Part shown: positions 1 through 8,994 of the stretch, piece after piece
Position numbering within the stretch: position 1 is the first letter of the stretch
How the letters are laid out: every line of letters begins with the position of its first letter
Assembly: GCA_013215875.1 (NCBI GenBank)
Contig: JABSQK010000014.1
Coordinates: 1-45,107, forward strand
Direction: 5' to 3'
DNA length: 45,107 nucleotides
Source: Lentisphaeria bacterium
GTDB lineage: Bacteria > Verrucomicrobiota > Lentisphaeria > JABSQK01
Notes under the pieces: model-generated
What the model saw: only the letters and a program-made list of their open reading frames with translations
Told to the model about the DNA's origin: nothing
Databases searched by the model: none
Translations under genes and position numbers: made by a program

Positions 1-861
1 ATTCTAACGGGAAAATACCAACATTACGAAGATATAAAACAGGGGGTTTTCCAGGAACGTTTTGAAGCGGAAGTGCCAACGATCTTTGAATACTTTCGCA
101 AAACTTACGATATACCGGAACACCAGACACTGTTAATTAATGGTGAGGATCGCACCCAGGAAGAATTTTATTCATTTAGCAACCATCACAATTTCGGCAT
201 AAAATATAAATCTACAGCCTTGAGCCTATTTCGTTTTAAGGTCTGGTATGGGCGCTACCAGAAGGAACAGGGGAAACTAAACCAACAGCAAATCCGCGAA
301 CTTGATAAGCTTGAAAAGGCCTATTACAGGGCCAATGGTCAGATCGATTACACTGCGCCAATGAATACATACTGGCAGAACTGGCTGGACTATTATAAAA
401 ACGATACGCGCACCCGACCACGCGGTGATGCCCTGCTCACAGAATTTACATTACGAGCGATGAAAGAGCTCCAACCCCGTCTGATGATGATTAATTACAA
501 TGACCCGGACTATGTTCACTGGGGCAATAAAAACCATTATTACAGAGGTATAAAAATTATCGACAACGGCATTAAACGCCTCTGTGAGTATGTCGAAAAA
601 GATCCATTTTATAAGGACAATACAGTTTTCATTGCCGTACCTGATTGTGGCAGAGATAGTAGCAGTTTTGCCTATTGCCCGTTTCAGCACCATTTTAATA
701 GTCGCAGTTCCCATGAAATATTTGCCATGCTCTGGGGCAAGGGGATTCCGCAAAATAAGATTGAACGCAGCCAGGTAAATCAAATAAATGTTGCAGCCAC
801 AGTTGCAGCAATTATGGGCTTTGAAAGCAAAGAGGCAGAAGGGGATGCCTTGAAAATATGA
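1..861 (+). CDS. Alkaline-phosphatase-superfamily (sulfatase/phosphodiesterase-like) protein, 5' truncated
   Basis: The reading frame is open from the first base of the window, so the gene begins upstream; a GTG at 73 is in frame but is probably internal. The visible part reads as the second half of an alkaline-phosphatase-fold hydrolase. It has an NDPDYVHWG segment (Asp and His in the metal-ligand region), then VPDCGRD, which resembles the Asp-x-Gly-Arg metal site of this superfamily, and a late His pair near FNSRSSHE. The Cys in PDCGRD stands where these enzymes usually have His. The substrate (phosphate or sulfate ester, or phosphonate) cannot be read from this part. The stop TGA overlaps the next ATG (ATGA), so the two genes are probably translated together. 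Superfamily fairly secure, specific function not. Confidence 0.68.
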   Translation: MLTGKYQHYEDIKQGVFQERFEAEVPTIFEYFRKTYDIPEHQTLLINGEDRTQEEFYSFSNHHNFGIKYKSTALSLFRFKVWYGRYQKEQGKLNQQQIRELDKLEKAYYRANGQIDYTAPMNTYWQNWLDYYKNDTRTRPRGDALLTEFTLRAMKELQPRLMMINYNDPDYVHWGNKNHYYRGIKIIDNGIKRLCEYVEKDPFYKDNTVFIAVPDCGRDSSSFAYCPFQHHFNSRSSHEIFAMLWGKGIPQNKIERSQVNQINVAATVAAIMGFESKEAEGDALKI

Positions 862-1973
862 ATTGCTGTCTGATTCCAATACGCCTCTTATTTAAATTAA
901 TTCTGGCGGTTTTATTCTCACTGAATCCGGTTGGTTGCCTGATTCTTGCAGGATGGATGATGCGGGTAATTCGCCTTTTTATGGTATCTCATATCTCAAA
1001 GTACAACGCCTCAATAGAAATTGACCGAAGCCCCCCGCGCTTTATTCTCAATAACAATATAACCCAGGCGATTGCAGACTTTAAAAAAGCAGATGTTTAT
1101 AAAAAACCGCAGGCATTGGCAAATGTTCTGATTAACTCACTGCTCTGTAACATTCGCGATGGATTAAAAATTTTTGTCGCCCTCGTTCTTTTAACCCTGC
1201 CGTTTACCTTAACGATTCACATTGCCTGGGATTATGGCTGGGATGTGTCCTTTTACAAAATTTATGACCAGGCATTCCACATGCCTTTATTAATCTTTTT
1301 TACGATCTGTTTATACAGCATCGTTCTTCTCTATTTGCCATTCGCATTGTCACACATGATCCTTACGAATAGAGTTCAGGCCATATTCGACTTTCAACTG
1401 ATTGTCGCAATCATACGAAAAAAATTGTTTTCGGCACTCATTTATGCCAGCATAGTTTTGCTCATGGGCGGTCTTTATCAGATCAGTATGATTATGGTTT
1501 ATGCTGCTGATAATTTTGGCAGCATCCAGCAATTGTCTGTAGCAGAAAAGGCCCGGTGGATTTGGCGCTATTATTTCTTCTCAGCCTGCTTTTTTCTTCC
1601 TCTAACGGTTCTGCTTAAATTCCTTGCCGCACGGATTTATTTATCTGGTTTGTTCAAAGTTTATCAGGATGAAAAGATGCGAGCTGATTTGCCTGTCAGC
1701 ATCCAACAGGTTCTGGAACATGCGGATTTACCTGAAAAAAAGACACGTAGTCAGGGTTGCATGAGACTGCCTTTTCGTTTACTGAAGCTCGCACTAATAA
1801 TAGTTACTTGCCTAGTATGGTTCTTTTTCACCATGCAGTGCTTTGGCAGCCAATTCTTTCATTATCGCGGCTTGAAAGGCTGGGCAAACCGCCCCATTAT
1901 TCAGATGCCTCTATTTAAAAATAGCAGCCCACATCTGAAAGAGTCACAGACTCAAGATGATAACATTTATTGA
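858..1973 (+). CDS. Multi-pass membrane protein of unknown function
   Basis: I do not recognise this 371-residue protein. It shows about six hydrophobic segments: residues 10-35, 104-122, 141-166, 190-214, 238-262 and 308-328. The stretch between residues 40 and 100 is polar and presumably cytoplasmic or periplasmic. No catalytic motif stands out. It starts with an ATG whose last two bases begin the stop codon of the upstream hydrolase, so it is translationally coupled to that gene and probably works with it at the membrane. The downstream intergenic stretch (about 170 bases) has no clear terminator. Confidence 0.6.
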   Translation: MNCCLIPIRLLFKLILAVLFSLNPVGCLILAGWMMRVIRLFMVSHISKYNASIEIDRSPPRFILNNNITQAIADFKKADVYKKPQALANVLINSLLCNIRDGLKIFVALVLLTLPFTLTIHIAWDYGWDVSFYKIYDQAFHMPLLIFFTICLYSIVLLYLPFALSHMILTNRVQAIFDFQLIVAIIRKKLFSALIYASIVLLMGGLYQISMIMVYAADNFGSIQQLSVAEKARWIWRYYFFSACFFLPLTVLLKFLAARIYLSGLFKVYQDEKMRADLPVSIQQVLEHADLPEKKTRSQGCMRLPFRLLKLALIIVTCLVWFFFTMQCFGSQFFHYRGLKGWANRPIIQMPLFKNSSPHLKESQTQDDNIY

Positions 1974-2147
1974 AAATAACTTATTTATGGCCGAAAGGAT
2001 GCTATCAGTTATACCCGATTCTGCCCCGCACAATTAATCCCTGGATAGTGCACCCATATTAAAAACGCGAGTCTTAGCACGCTCAATACCTTGTATTTTT
2101 TGATAGTTTCGTTAAATTAGTACTGTTAAAATTTGAATGAGCTGTAT

Positions 2148-2681
2148 ATGGAAAATATTGTCTTAATAGGATTTACGGCCTGTGGGAAAAGTACAACTGC
2201 TGCACTGATCGCACGGAACTCTGCTCGTAAAATGATTGATCTGGATTCGGTGATTGCACAACTGGATCAAGAAGCCAAAGATTTGACCGAGCCGCGTACA
2301 TGCCGTGATATCTTTCATATCGATGGTGTCGATTACTTTCGTGAGCTCGAAAACACCGCTTTAAAAAGTCTTGAAAATGAATCCAATGTTGTCATCTCTA
2401 CGGGGGGTGGAGCTGCAATTGTTGAAGAAAACAAACAACTAATAAAGAAGCTGGGACGGATTGTTTGCTTGAGGGCAAATGTGAAGATCCTGTTTGAACG
2501 TATGGTTCGTGGCAAAGGCCTGCCAGCATATCTGTTTGACAATCCTACACCTGAGGGCCTTGAAGAGGTATATGCAGCCAGGGAACCAATCTATGAAAGC
2601 CAAGCGGAATTTACCTTTGATACAGATGACGCATCCCCTGAAGAAATAGCGCAGAAGATTCTTCAATCCATTGATAAGTAG
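2148..2681 (+). CDS. aroK: Shikimate kinase (AroK-like)
   Basis: ATP-dependent phosphorylation of shikimate to shikimate 3-phosphate in the cytoplasmic chorismate pathway. The 177-residue protein has the family's motifs in order: P-loop GFTACGKST (residues 8-16), the DLD substrate/Mg site near residue 32, FRELE (about 67-71), the STGGGA glycine loop (about 86-91), a lid with RGKGLPAY, and ARE before the C-terminal helix. An in-frame TTG five codons upstream (2133) was rejected, because the ATG at 2148 places MENIVLIG directly before the P-loop, as in homologues. The insertion after DLD (AKDLTEPRTCRDIFH) is longer than usual but keeps the order of motifs. It ends 14 bases from the convergent coiled-coil gene. 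Confidence 0.85.
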   Translation: MENIVLIGFTACGKSTTAALIARNSARKMIDLDSVIAQLDQEAKDLTEPRTCRDIFHIDGVDYFRELENTALKSLENESNVVISTGGGAAIVEENKQLIKKLGRIVCLRANVKILFERMVRGKGLPAYLFDNPTPEGLEEVYAAREPIYESQAEFTFDTDDASPEEIAQKILQSIDK

Positions 2682-2695
2682 AACGGGGCGAGAAT

Positions 2696-4636
2696 TTACC
2701 CTTTTATCAACTCAATAAGTTCTTTTCCCTTATCCGGATCCATCGCCAGCGTGGTAGTTTTTACAGATGGCGTAGACGGAGATAAAAATAATTTCTTACT
2801 TATGCGGTTCCAAAAAGAATCATCGAGTTTTACCAGCGGAATGCTCTCAAGAGAATCCTTTTTTCCAACGGCAATTATAAGCAGTCGATTGGATGTCACA
2901 ACACACCAGGCAGTACTCTTTGATTTGGAAATCTTCTCTTTTGTCGCGATGATTGCCTTTATCTCTTCGCCTTCAGCGCTCGCTTGAGCCAATGTCATAA
3001 TGGCTTCAGGAACACCGGAGCTATTCGCATTCGCTGGCGCAGCAGGTGTTTCGGCAACAGGTGCTTTTACTTCTTCAACAGGCGCAGACGTTTCGGCAAC
3101 AGGTGCTTTTGGCTCTTCAGCAACAGGCGCTTCAGCAGGCGCTTTTTTTACTTCAGCAGCAGGTGTTTTTGGTGAAGAGCCTTCCCTTTCCTTAAGCTTG
3201 ATAACCATTTGCTTGAGCTTTTTATTTTGAATTGCCAATTCGTTCAGCTTGCTTTCGGTCTCTGGATTTTCTGAAGTCTTTGCTTCTTTCAACTGGGTCG
3301 CCAGGTCCATAACCTTCTTGTGTAAAACATCGTTTTCCATTTCTTTGCGGCTGAAGTCTTCGCTGGATGGATTTGCACCGAGTTCTTCATTCTTTGCTTC
3401 TAAATCAGTAATTACAACATGAAGCTGGGTCGTCTTTTCGGAAAGTTGCCTATTTTCAGTTTTCAGCTTCTCGAGCTCTCCAGCATCGACATTACCACCT
3501 TGTATGCCATCTACCTGGGCTTTCAATTGCTCATTTTCATTATGCAAGGTCGCCATTTCATCACTGTGAATCGCCGTTGTCTCTTGCTTAATTTTTTCCA
3601 TCTCGGTTTTTGCCTTGATAACTTCTTCTTTTAAAACGGTATTTTCTGCAGAGATTTTTTTGGATTGTTCACCATCGTTACTGGTAATCTTATCTTCCAA
3701 GCCGGTAATTTTCTGATGCGCCTCTTGTTTGGCTTTTTCGGCTTCAATATATTTTCCCTTCAGTATTTCAACTTCTTTTTTACTGCGCTCGTGACCTTCA
3801 TCCTCGGTGCTGCTTCCAGCCTGAAGCTTATCATACTCCTTCTGAAGTTCATCATGTTTGCTTTCCAGCGCAGAAATCTTTTCTTTATATTGTGATGATA
3901 CAGATTCAATCTTGGCTTTTACCTGCTCTTGTGCTTTTTCTTTGATTTTGATGGAAAGCTGAGACTTTTCGAGCTCGATTTTATTTCTATCTTTAGCAGT
4001 TGTCTCTAATTGTTCCTTGAGAACCCGCAATTCAACTTCGGCCTTTTTTACTTCCAACTCAGCCTTGGCCTTTATACTGTCGCGCTGGCCTATCGCCTTG
4101 ATCTTGAATTGTTCAACCTGGAGTTTCATGGTCTGATTCTGATCTTTAAGCTTTTTCGCTATTGTGGCATTTTCTTTTGCTTTATTTTTATACCTTAGCA
4201 CGTCTGCTTTAAGTTCTTCCAGATTATCGCCACTAATACTGGCACCTCCGGTCATTATAGAAATATTGCTTGCAGAAAGAACATCGGATTTTTCCATGTC
4301 TTCCGCGGTCGCATGAATTTTTATTGAACTCGAGGGATTTTTTTTCTGAAGTTTTACAGGACCTGTATCAGTTTTGCCTTTTTTCTTGAGCATCACAGGT
4401 TGTACGGGCGCATCAAGACCTGAGCTCATAGATAAACCATCGTCGCCCATCGGTGAATTGCTTACAGAATGCTGAGATTCGGATACGGCTGTATTTATAG
4501 GAGTAGCACTTCCCGGGCGGCAGATATCACCATTACAACTCGGACAGGGAAAACCTTTTGTCCACGCCTCAAGCGTGCCTTTAGTTTTTTCCCCACAATG
4601 TGGGCAAGAGATGGTGATAGTTTGTACTGCAACCAT
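2696..4636 (-). CDS. Zinc-ribbon / long coiled-coil protein with C-terminal PH-like domain
   Basis: A 646-residue protein in three parts. Residues 10-40 hold two CxxC pairs (CPHC, CPSC) typical of a small zinc ribbon. Residues about 130-490 are a Lys/Glu/Gln-rich heptad region with almost no Pro or Gly, so a long coiled coil. A Pro/Ala/Glu linker (about 495-550) repeats KAPVAET-like units. The last 90 residues (WCVVTSNRLLIIAV and onward) look like a bacterial PH-type beta domain. There is no signal peptide, so it is probably cytoplasmic. The start has a good ribosome site (AGAGGA, 7 bases upstream). It may be a structural or scaffold protein; linkage to the upstream flagellar genes is possible but unproven. 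Domain reading is moderately sure, function unknown. Confidence 0.7.
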   Translation of the reverse strand: MVAVQTITISCPHCGEKTKGTLEAWTKGFPCPSCNGDICRPGSATPINTAVSESQHSVSNSPMGDDGLSMSSGLDAPVQPVMLKKKGKTDTGPVKLQKKNPSSSIKIHATAEDMEKSDVLSASNISIMTGGASISGDNLEELKADVLRYKNKAKENATIAKKLKDQNQTMKLQVEQFKIKAIGQRDSIKAKAELEVKKAEVELRVLKEQLETTAKDRNKIELEKSQLSIKIKEKAQEQVKAKIESVSSQYKEKISALESKHDELQKEYDKLQAGSSTEDEGHERSKKEVEILKGKYIEAEKAKQEAHQKITGLEDKITSNDGEQSKKISAENTVLKEEVIKAKTEMEKIKQETTAIHSDEMATLHNENEQLKAQVDGIQGGNVDAGELEKLKTENRQLSEKTTQLHVVITDLEAKNEELGANPSSEDFSRKEMENDVLHKKVMDLATQLKEAKTSENPETESKLNELAIQNKKLKQMVIKLKEREGSSPKTPAAEVKKAPAEAPVAEEPKAPVAETSAPVEEVKAPVAETPAAPANANSSGVPEAIMTLAQASAEGEEIKAIIATKEKISKSKSTAWCVVTSNRLLIIAVGKKDSLESIPLVKLDDSFWNRISKKLFLSPSTPSVKTTTLAMDPDKGKELIELIKG

Positions 4637-4868
4637 TTATTAATCCTCTAATTTTAGGAGTTTTAGTAATAGCTGTAATTCGAAGATTTTCAAGTGCTGA
4701 AATGAACTTTTGAGCAATTCCATGCCGTTGAAACAGGCATTTTTACCACGGTTTATTTTATATAAACAACCGCTTAACTGCCTAATTTAAGGCAGAATTA
4801 GATTCGCGTTACAACGACTGCCTGTTTTAAATAATATGAGCGGCCATATCAGCGCAAGAATTCAGGCT

Positions 4869-6152
4869 TTAGATTTCGCTCAGCTCAATGCCATCTTCAT
4901 CGATAAATTTGGTGTGTTGGTCGCTGTCTTCATCATCTAATTCGCTTTCAGCGGCATCATTAGACTCATTTTCAATGCTAACTTCCACTCCCTCATAGCC
5001 CATGTTCTTAAGGAGCTTTACGAGTTCCGCACGTTGTTGCTGAAGCTGCTGGCGAGCCTGATCGTTTTCCATCTGAAATTGCAAATTTAAATGACCGGAA
5101 CTTTCAGTGATAATGATATTCATATTGCCAAAAACCTTTGATTCCAAGCTCAAGCTCACATCATTTGTAGGCTGCGCCTTGATCAGCCTTTGAAGTTCCG
5201 CTGCAAATTGCTGAATATCTGCGGAACGCTGTATCTGGTGAATGCGAGTCGCTGACGCTTTTTCCAGAATTTTTTCTGCCTGGTCCATGGCTGGCATCTC
5301 CAATTTGTTTATATGGTTCGAGACTTTCTCTCTGAGTTTGTCAGACGGTATCCGGTTGACTGTATCGAGGGAAAATTTCAGGTTGGTCTTTTTCCTCGCT
5401 TCGCTGAAATTGACCACCTTGGTACTTATATCCTTTTTCTTTTTATCGGAAATTGTTGGCTGTTTACGTTTACTTTTATCATCAAGACGCTCAAGCAGGG
5501 CCTCAGGTGCTGCTGCCTCCTTGGAAGCAGCACTTGTGACTTTCTTGATTTGAATATCTGCCAAATCTAAATTGCTGGCATGGCGCTTTGGTACATTCTT
5601 CACTTTTTCGGCCTCAAGATCCTGGCTTGGCGGATGAACTTTTTTTGCCAGGGCATTTTTTATTCTGGCCTGCTTTTCCTGCCAATTTGAGTCAGCAGCA
5701 TTGCCCTCTTTCTTTACTGAAGCGGCGGATTTCTGAGCGCTTACCGCTTTTCCACCAGCTTTCGCTTTTTCGGTTTTCACATCTTTATCCGATCGTACCG
5801 CTTTATCATCCGTGGTCGCTTTACCATCCGTGGTCGATTTACTTGCCTTCGTCTCTTCACTTGCCTTCGTCTCTTTAGCTGCCTTGCTTTGGTCGTCCTC
5901 AGACTTGGGAAATTTTTCTGCGTCTGTCTTCATCTCGGATTCACTTCGATTGCTTTGAGACTCTTTTTTTGCCTCGGAAGAAATGCCGGGAACCGCAACT
6001 TTATCTGCAGTATCAGGCTCCTTATCATGCTTATCAAGCTGCTGCTTAAACAGCTGAAAAAACTCTTTTTTCGCTTTTGCGGATACTTTATCTGTTAACT
6101 GTTCATTTATGTCCATTGCTGATCGGGGCATGGAAAATTCAGAGTCAATCAT
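4869..6152 (-). CDS. fliK: Flagellar hook-length control protein FliK-like
   Basis: FliK is the secreted ruler that sets hook length and switches the export apparatus from hook to filament substrates. The 427-residue protein has a long low-complexity, Lys/Ser/Ala/Asp-rich N-terminal region (to about residue 270), as FliK proteins do. A C-terminal domain (about 310-400) reads V-S-L-S-L-E-S-K-V-F-G-N-M-N-I-I-I, then NLQFQMENDQARQQLQQ and LVKLLKNMGYEGVEVSI, the pattern of the Flg_hook domain. Its ATG overlaps the stop of the motE-like gene upstream (ATGA), and fliJ precedes that, the order known from flagellar operons. Short DNA repeats between 5810 and 5890 encode KAT/KAS repeats. A type III injectisome needle-length protein is the alternative. 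Confidence 0.72.
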   Translation of the reverse strand: MIDSEFSMPRSAMDINEQLTDKVSAKAKKEFFQLFKQQLDKHDKEPDTADKVAVPGISSEAKKESQSNRSESEMKTDAEKFPKSEDDQSKAAKETKASEETKASKSTTDGKATTDDKAVRSDKDVKTEKAKAGGKAVSAQKSAASVKKEGNAADSNWQEKQARIKNALAKKVHPPSQDLEAEKVKNVPKRHASNLDLADIQIKKVTSAASKEAAAPEALLERLDDKSKRKQPTISDKKKKDISTKVVNFSEARKKTNLKFSLDTVNRIPSDKLREKVSNHINKLEMPAMDQAEKILEKASATRIHQIQRSADIQQFAAELQRLIKAQPTNDVSLSLESKVFGNMNIIITESSGHLNLQFQMENDQARQQLQQQRAELVKLLKNMGYEGVEVSIENESNDAAESELDDEDSDQHTKFIDEDGIELSEI

Positions 6153-6766
6153 AATTTTTTTTCATCCAGTTCGGGGACAAATTTGCGCATTTCATCGGCG
6201 ATGTCAGCGGCGGTTTTTGAATTTGTTTTTAACATTTCGCCAAGAATTTCCGCGGTCTTGGCCTTGGGCATATAATACATCACGCGGGCGGCCAAGGCGA
6301 TATCTTTCATTTCTTGCAGCATTTTGGCCCCGGACTTTACTTCCATATCGCTGATCACATCAGAAATACGTTTCACATTTTCTATCTCAGTTTTGTCGAT
6401 GGTATTTAGAAGCTTACGGATTTCTTCCTCATTTTTTTTCACGAGAGTTTGTGATTGCTTCAAACTTTCACCAAGTATCTCTATGGTGCGTTCACGGTCC
6501 TTTAGTACAGTCTCCCACTCCTTCAGGCGCTCTTTCTCTTTTTTCAATTCCAAGACAAAATTCTGAGTAAATTCTTCCCCTTCAGGAATTTCATTTTTAT
6601 TGATTGATTTTGGTTCTTGATTGTATTCCAATTCAGCCATAAGGTAGGGTTTCAAACCAAGAAAGTCACCCGTCATGAGGGTGATACACATAACTGCAAT
6701 ACAGAATGCAGAAAGACATGAACTGGCAAATACCAGGAATGCCATAAGTTTGACCGGCTTGCCCAT
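6149..6766 (-). CDS. motE: MotE-like flagellar accessory protein (MgtE_N-type domain)
   Basis: A 205-residue protein with one N-terminal membrane segment (residues 8-35), a long charged coiled coil (about 65-135), and a C-terminal helical module (about 140-200) containing MLQEMKDIALAARVMYYMPKAKTAEILGEML. The repeated A-x-x-L/M pattern there matches the MgtE N-terminal/FliG-M-like fold found in MotE. In known systems MotE lies in the periplasm and helps stator or motor assembly. It lies between fliJ and fliK, which supports the reading. A strong AGGAGA site lies 8 bases before the ATG and overlaps the fliJ stop. The gene start and the overlap with fliK indicate one transcript. Family confidence moderate. 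Confidence 0.68.
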   Translation of the reverse strand: MGKPVKLMAFLVFASSCLSAFCIAVMCITLMTGDFLGLKPYLMAELEYNQEPKSINKNEIPEGEEFTQNFVLELKKEKERLKEWETVLKDRERTIEILGESLKQSQTLVKKNEEEIRKLLNTIDKTEIENVKRISDVISDMEVKSGAKMLQEMKDIALAARVMYYMPKAKTAEILGEMLKTNSKTAADIADEMRKFVPELDEKKL

Positions 6767-6778
6767 TTAGCAGATCTC

Positions 6779-7219
6779 CTAATTTAATATAACAGAGAAC
6801 CCGGTTGAGCGTAAGCTAATTTCATCCAGGGTTTTCTGTTCTTCACGATCAGCCTCCTCGGTCCATAGGCTGTATTCTTTTTCACGGTGTTTTTCGAGCT
6901 TCTTGATTTCCCTGGCGATTTCTTTAAGATTATTTAATTTTATTTCCAACTCTTCCTGAATCATGCCAATAGTATTGCCAATCGATTTGACCTGAGCATT
7001 CAGCTTGTTGGTATACTTTTCGCGTTGTACAAGATAATTGATTGAAATAGACTGATTTAGCCTCATTTGGCTTTTATATAATGACTCTTTCACTGAATCG
7101 AGGGTGTTTATCGCAGCCTGCATTTTTACCCGGGTTTCATGCAGGTGTATTTCGCAGATGCTTTTCTGGGACTCTTTAATGCTCAAAATTGATTGCAAAG
7201 AAAATATAAAGCGCTTCAT
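6779..7219 (-). CDS. fliJ: Flagellar export chaperone FliJ-like protein
   Basis: FliJ is the coiled-coil stalk subunit of the flagellar export ATPase complex and also an escort for export chaperones. The 146-residue protein is the usual length and begins MKRFIFSLQSILSIKESQK, the F-x-L-Q-x-(I/L)-L-x-I-K-E signature of the family. It then continues as an uninterrupted antiparallel coiled coil rich in Glu, Lys and Gln. It is the first gene of the minus-strand trio fliJ-motE-fliK and has an AGGACGG ribosome site. The 256-base gap upstream to the divergent SH3 gene probably holds its promoter, but I see no convincing sigma-28 or sigma-54 box. Injectisome YscO is the alternative family. Confidence 0.74.
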   Translation of the reverse strand: MKRFIFSLQSILSIKESQKSICEIHLHETRVKMQAAINTLDSVKESLYKSQMRLNQSISINYLVQREKYTNKLNAQVKSIGNTIGMIQEELEIKLNNLKEIAREIKKLEKHREKEYSLWTEEADREEQKTLDEISLRSTGFSVILN

Positions 7220-7475
7220 TTTTCCGTCCTATCTGTTATTTTTCAATACTGACTTAAGAAGACGCAATAAATATGCCAGACTGGACAATTTGGAATTTTT
7301 TTAATCTTTAGGCTCATTTGTCTGAAAAGCTCAGGCAAAATTGGCTTCGGGTCATATAGAATTCCGACTTAAGCAGCCCATTCTGTAGGAAAAAGCAGCA
7401 TTTTAGATCAATTTTCAATTACTATTGATTATAAAAACCCATGCCCTATGTTAAGCATGAAGACAAGGACACTTT

Positions 7476-8306
7476 ATGAAGCTAAAACAATTTCTTATTC
7501 TACTCGGTTTAATCATTTCTTGCAGCCTTAGAGCCAAGGAAGACAACATTGGTGAGGTGACAGCGAATCGCCTTTTAGTCAGGTCTCAGGCAGGAAAACA
7601 ATTTGAGACAGTGTCTGAATTGAGGGCCGGTGATAAGGTCGTGATTAAACAAATGAAAGGTGAATGGCTAGGCATTGAACCTACAGATGAAATGAGTGCC
7701 TGGATAAAGGCAGACACGGTCGGCGGCTTGAAAACAAACAAAGAAGCAAAGGTTTATGCGGGTCCGGCAGACGCATTTAAAGTATTAACAAAAATACCGG
7801 CAAAAACAAGCATCAAAGTATTGCAGAAAAGAGGCGTAAAGTGGCTGCGAATAGAAGCACCCGCAGATATCATTGTCTGGGTAAACAGAAATTATATAAA
7901 ATTGCCTAAAAAATATCAAAAGATGCTGCCAGAAAAAAAGGAGCTTGCCGACGCCAAGGAACCCAAGAAAGTCGCCGCGCTAAAAGCCGCCGAAGCACCT
8001 GAGAAATATAAAATATATTTTATTGAAGACGAGCCGGAGAATAAAGAAATTCGCATTGTCGGCATTGGTAGAAATACGAGCAAGGTAGGTACAATTATTC
8101 CTCTCAACAATAAAAAAATTCCCTGGACACATGCCCTTGCTGTTGACTTAAATGGCACCTTCTACCCTCTTTATTATATCTCTGCCGAATCCAAAGATGT
8201 TGCCAAATATACCTGGCATAAGGTATCCCTCACTGGCAAGCAAAACTGGATAGAGGGTTGGCCAAGACCCATGATTCATATCAAAAGCATTCGCCTTCAA
8301 AAATGA
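7476..8306 (+). CDS. Secreted SH3b-domain protein
   Basis: A 276-residue exported protein. Residues 1-20 form a signal peptide (MKLKQFLILLGLIISCSLRA, cleavage likely after LRA). Two bacterial SH3 modules follow: about 25-85 (NRLLVRSQAGKQ ... WLGIEP ... WIKAD) and about 88-145 (VYAGPADAFKVLTKI ... WLRIEAP ... WVNRNYIK). A Lys/Ala/Glu-rich linker leads to a C-terminal region (about 175-276) that I do not recognise. Bacterial SH3 modules usually bind peptidoglycan or glycan ligands, so a periplasmic envelope role is likely but inferred. The ribosome site AAGGA precedes the ATG by 7 bases. The stop overlaps the next ATG (ATGA), which couples it to the small membrane protein downstream. Confidence 0.75.
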   Translation: MKLKQFLILLGLIISCSLRAKEDNIGEVTANRLLVRSQAGKQFETVSELRAGDKVVIKQMKGEWLGIEPTDEMSAWIKADTVGGLKTNKEAKVYAGPADAFKVLTKIPAKTSIKVLQKRGVKWLRIEAPADIIVWVNRNYIKLPKKYQKMLPEKKELADAKEPKKVAALKAAEAPEKYKIYFIEDEPENKEIRIVGIGRNTSKVGTIIPLNNKKIPWTHALAVDLNGTFYPLYYISAESKDVAKYTWHKVSLTGKQNWIEGWPRPMIHIKSIRLQK

Positions 8307-8800
8307 CCGTCCTTATCATATTTATGACCTGGGCGATTGCCGTATGCTCAGTTCTTCTCTTTTTTAGAGGCAATCCCGCATTTAAACTGTTATCGGATAT
8401 ACCGAATAATACCTTGACTGAGTTGGAAGAATGCTTCGATACAGAATCTGTTGAAGAATCGACGGAAGATGTTTCCGCGGTGATTAAACAACTCATTTTC
8501 TTCAGCATGATGAGCGCTTTTTTGCTCGCTGGCGAAACATTTGTTTGCTTCTACTATTTACAGGAAGACCCTGCCATGATACTTAGCTGGTTTATCATCG
8601 CAAAAAATATCATCATCTTCATTATCGCCTTGCGCCTTAGAAAGAAGGAATCAAAAAACCTTGTGCAACAAATATTATCACTGCCGCGCTGGAGCCTGGT
8701 GATAGAGCGCTACAGCTACCTTGCAAGTGCCATCGCATTTCTCATTTTCTTCCTCATTGCATCGGGTATTATCGATATGCTCATAGAGAATGGATACTAA
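8303..8800 (+). CDS. Small membrane protein coupled to the SH3 gene
   Basis: A 165-residue protein of unknown function. I start it at the ATG that overlaps the stop of the SH3-domain gene (ATGA), not at an upstream TTG (8258) lying inside that gene. Hydrophobic segments lie at about 3-22, 62-82, 90-112 and 138-160, which suggests four membrane spans. An acidic loop (ELEECFDTESVEESTEDVS) follows the first. No recognisable motif. The coupling suggests that it works with the SH3 protein in the envelope. Confidence 0.6.
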   Translation: MTVLIIFMTWAIAVCSVLLFFRGNPAFKLLSDIPNNTLTELEECFDTESVEESTEDVSAVIKQLIFFSMMSAFLLAGETFVCFYYLQEDPAMILSWFIIAKNIIIFIIALRLRKKESKNLVQQILSLPRWSLVIERYSYLASAIAFLIFFLIASGIIDMLIENGY

Positions 8801-8903
8801 TATTTAGTGCCGCCAGCACCTATGCAAAACAAGCAGAGCCATTAACAACGACATATTATTTGATAGAGTATCGAAGCACAAGCACCCTAAGTTTGTCGCT
8901 GCA

Positions 8904-8920
8904 TTTTGCGGGGCGCAAAA
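8904..8920. promoter_or_regulatory. Perfect 7-bp inverted repeat upstream of the BNR gene
   Basis: TTTTGCGGGGCGCAAAA has two 7-base arms with a GGG centre. It lies 75 bases before the BNR gene start and after the membrane-protein gene. There is no T-tract on the plus strand. It may be a protein-binding dyad or a weak hairpin. Confidence 0.35.
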
Positions 8921-8950
8921 GACCGTAATGGTGGCAATGATGAAAGAGCA

Positions 8951-8970
8951 ATCCACTTATCTAAGTGGAT
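8951..8970. promoter_or_regulatory. Candidate operator (20-bp dyad) before the BNR gene
   Basis: ATCCACTTATCTAAGTGGAT is a perfect 9-base inverted repeat with a 2-base centre, ending 24 bases before the ATG of the BNR-repeat gene. A two-base loop disfavours an RNA hairpin and favours a dimeric repressor site, for example of the LacI or GntR type, which often control glycan-degradation genes. No regulator is encoded nearby, so the binding partner is unknown. Confidence 0.45.
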
Positions 8971-8994
8971 AATTGAAAATGAAGGGTAATTTTT

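Noticed and set aside
4722-4744. ATGCC-GGCAT hairpin with T-tract between two minus-strand genes.
   Set aside because: The T-tract is on the plus strand, where no gene ends nearby, so a terminator role is not supported.
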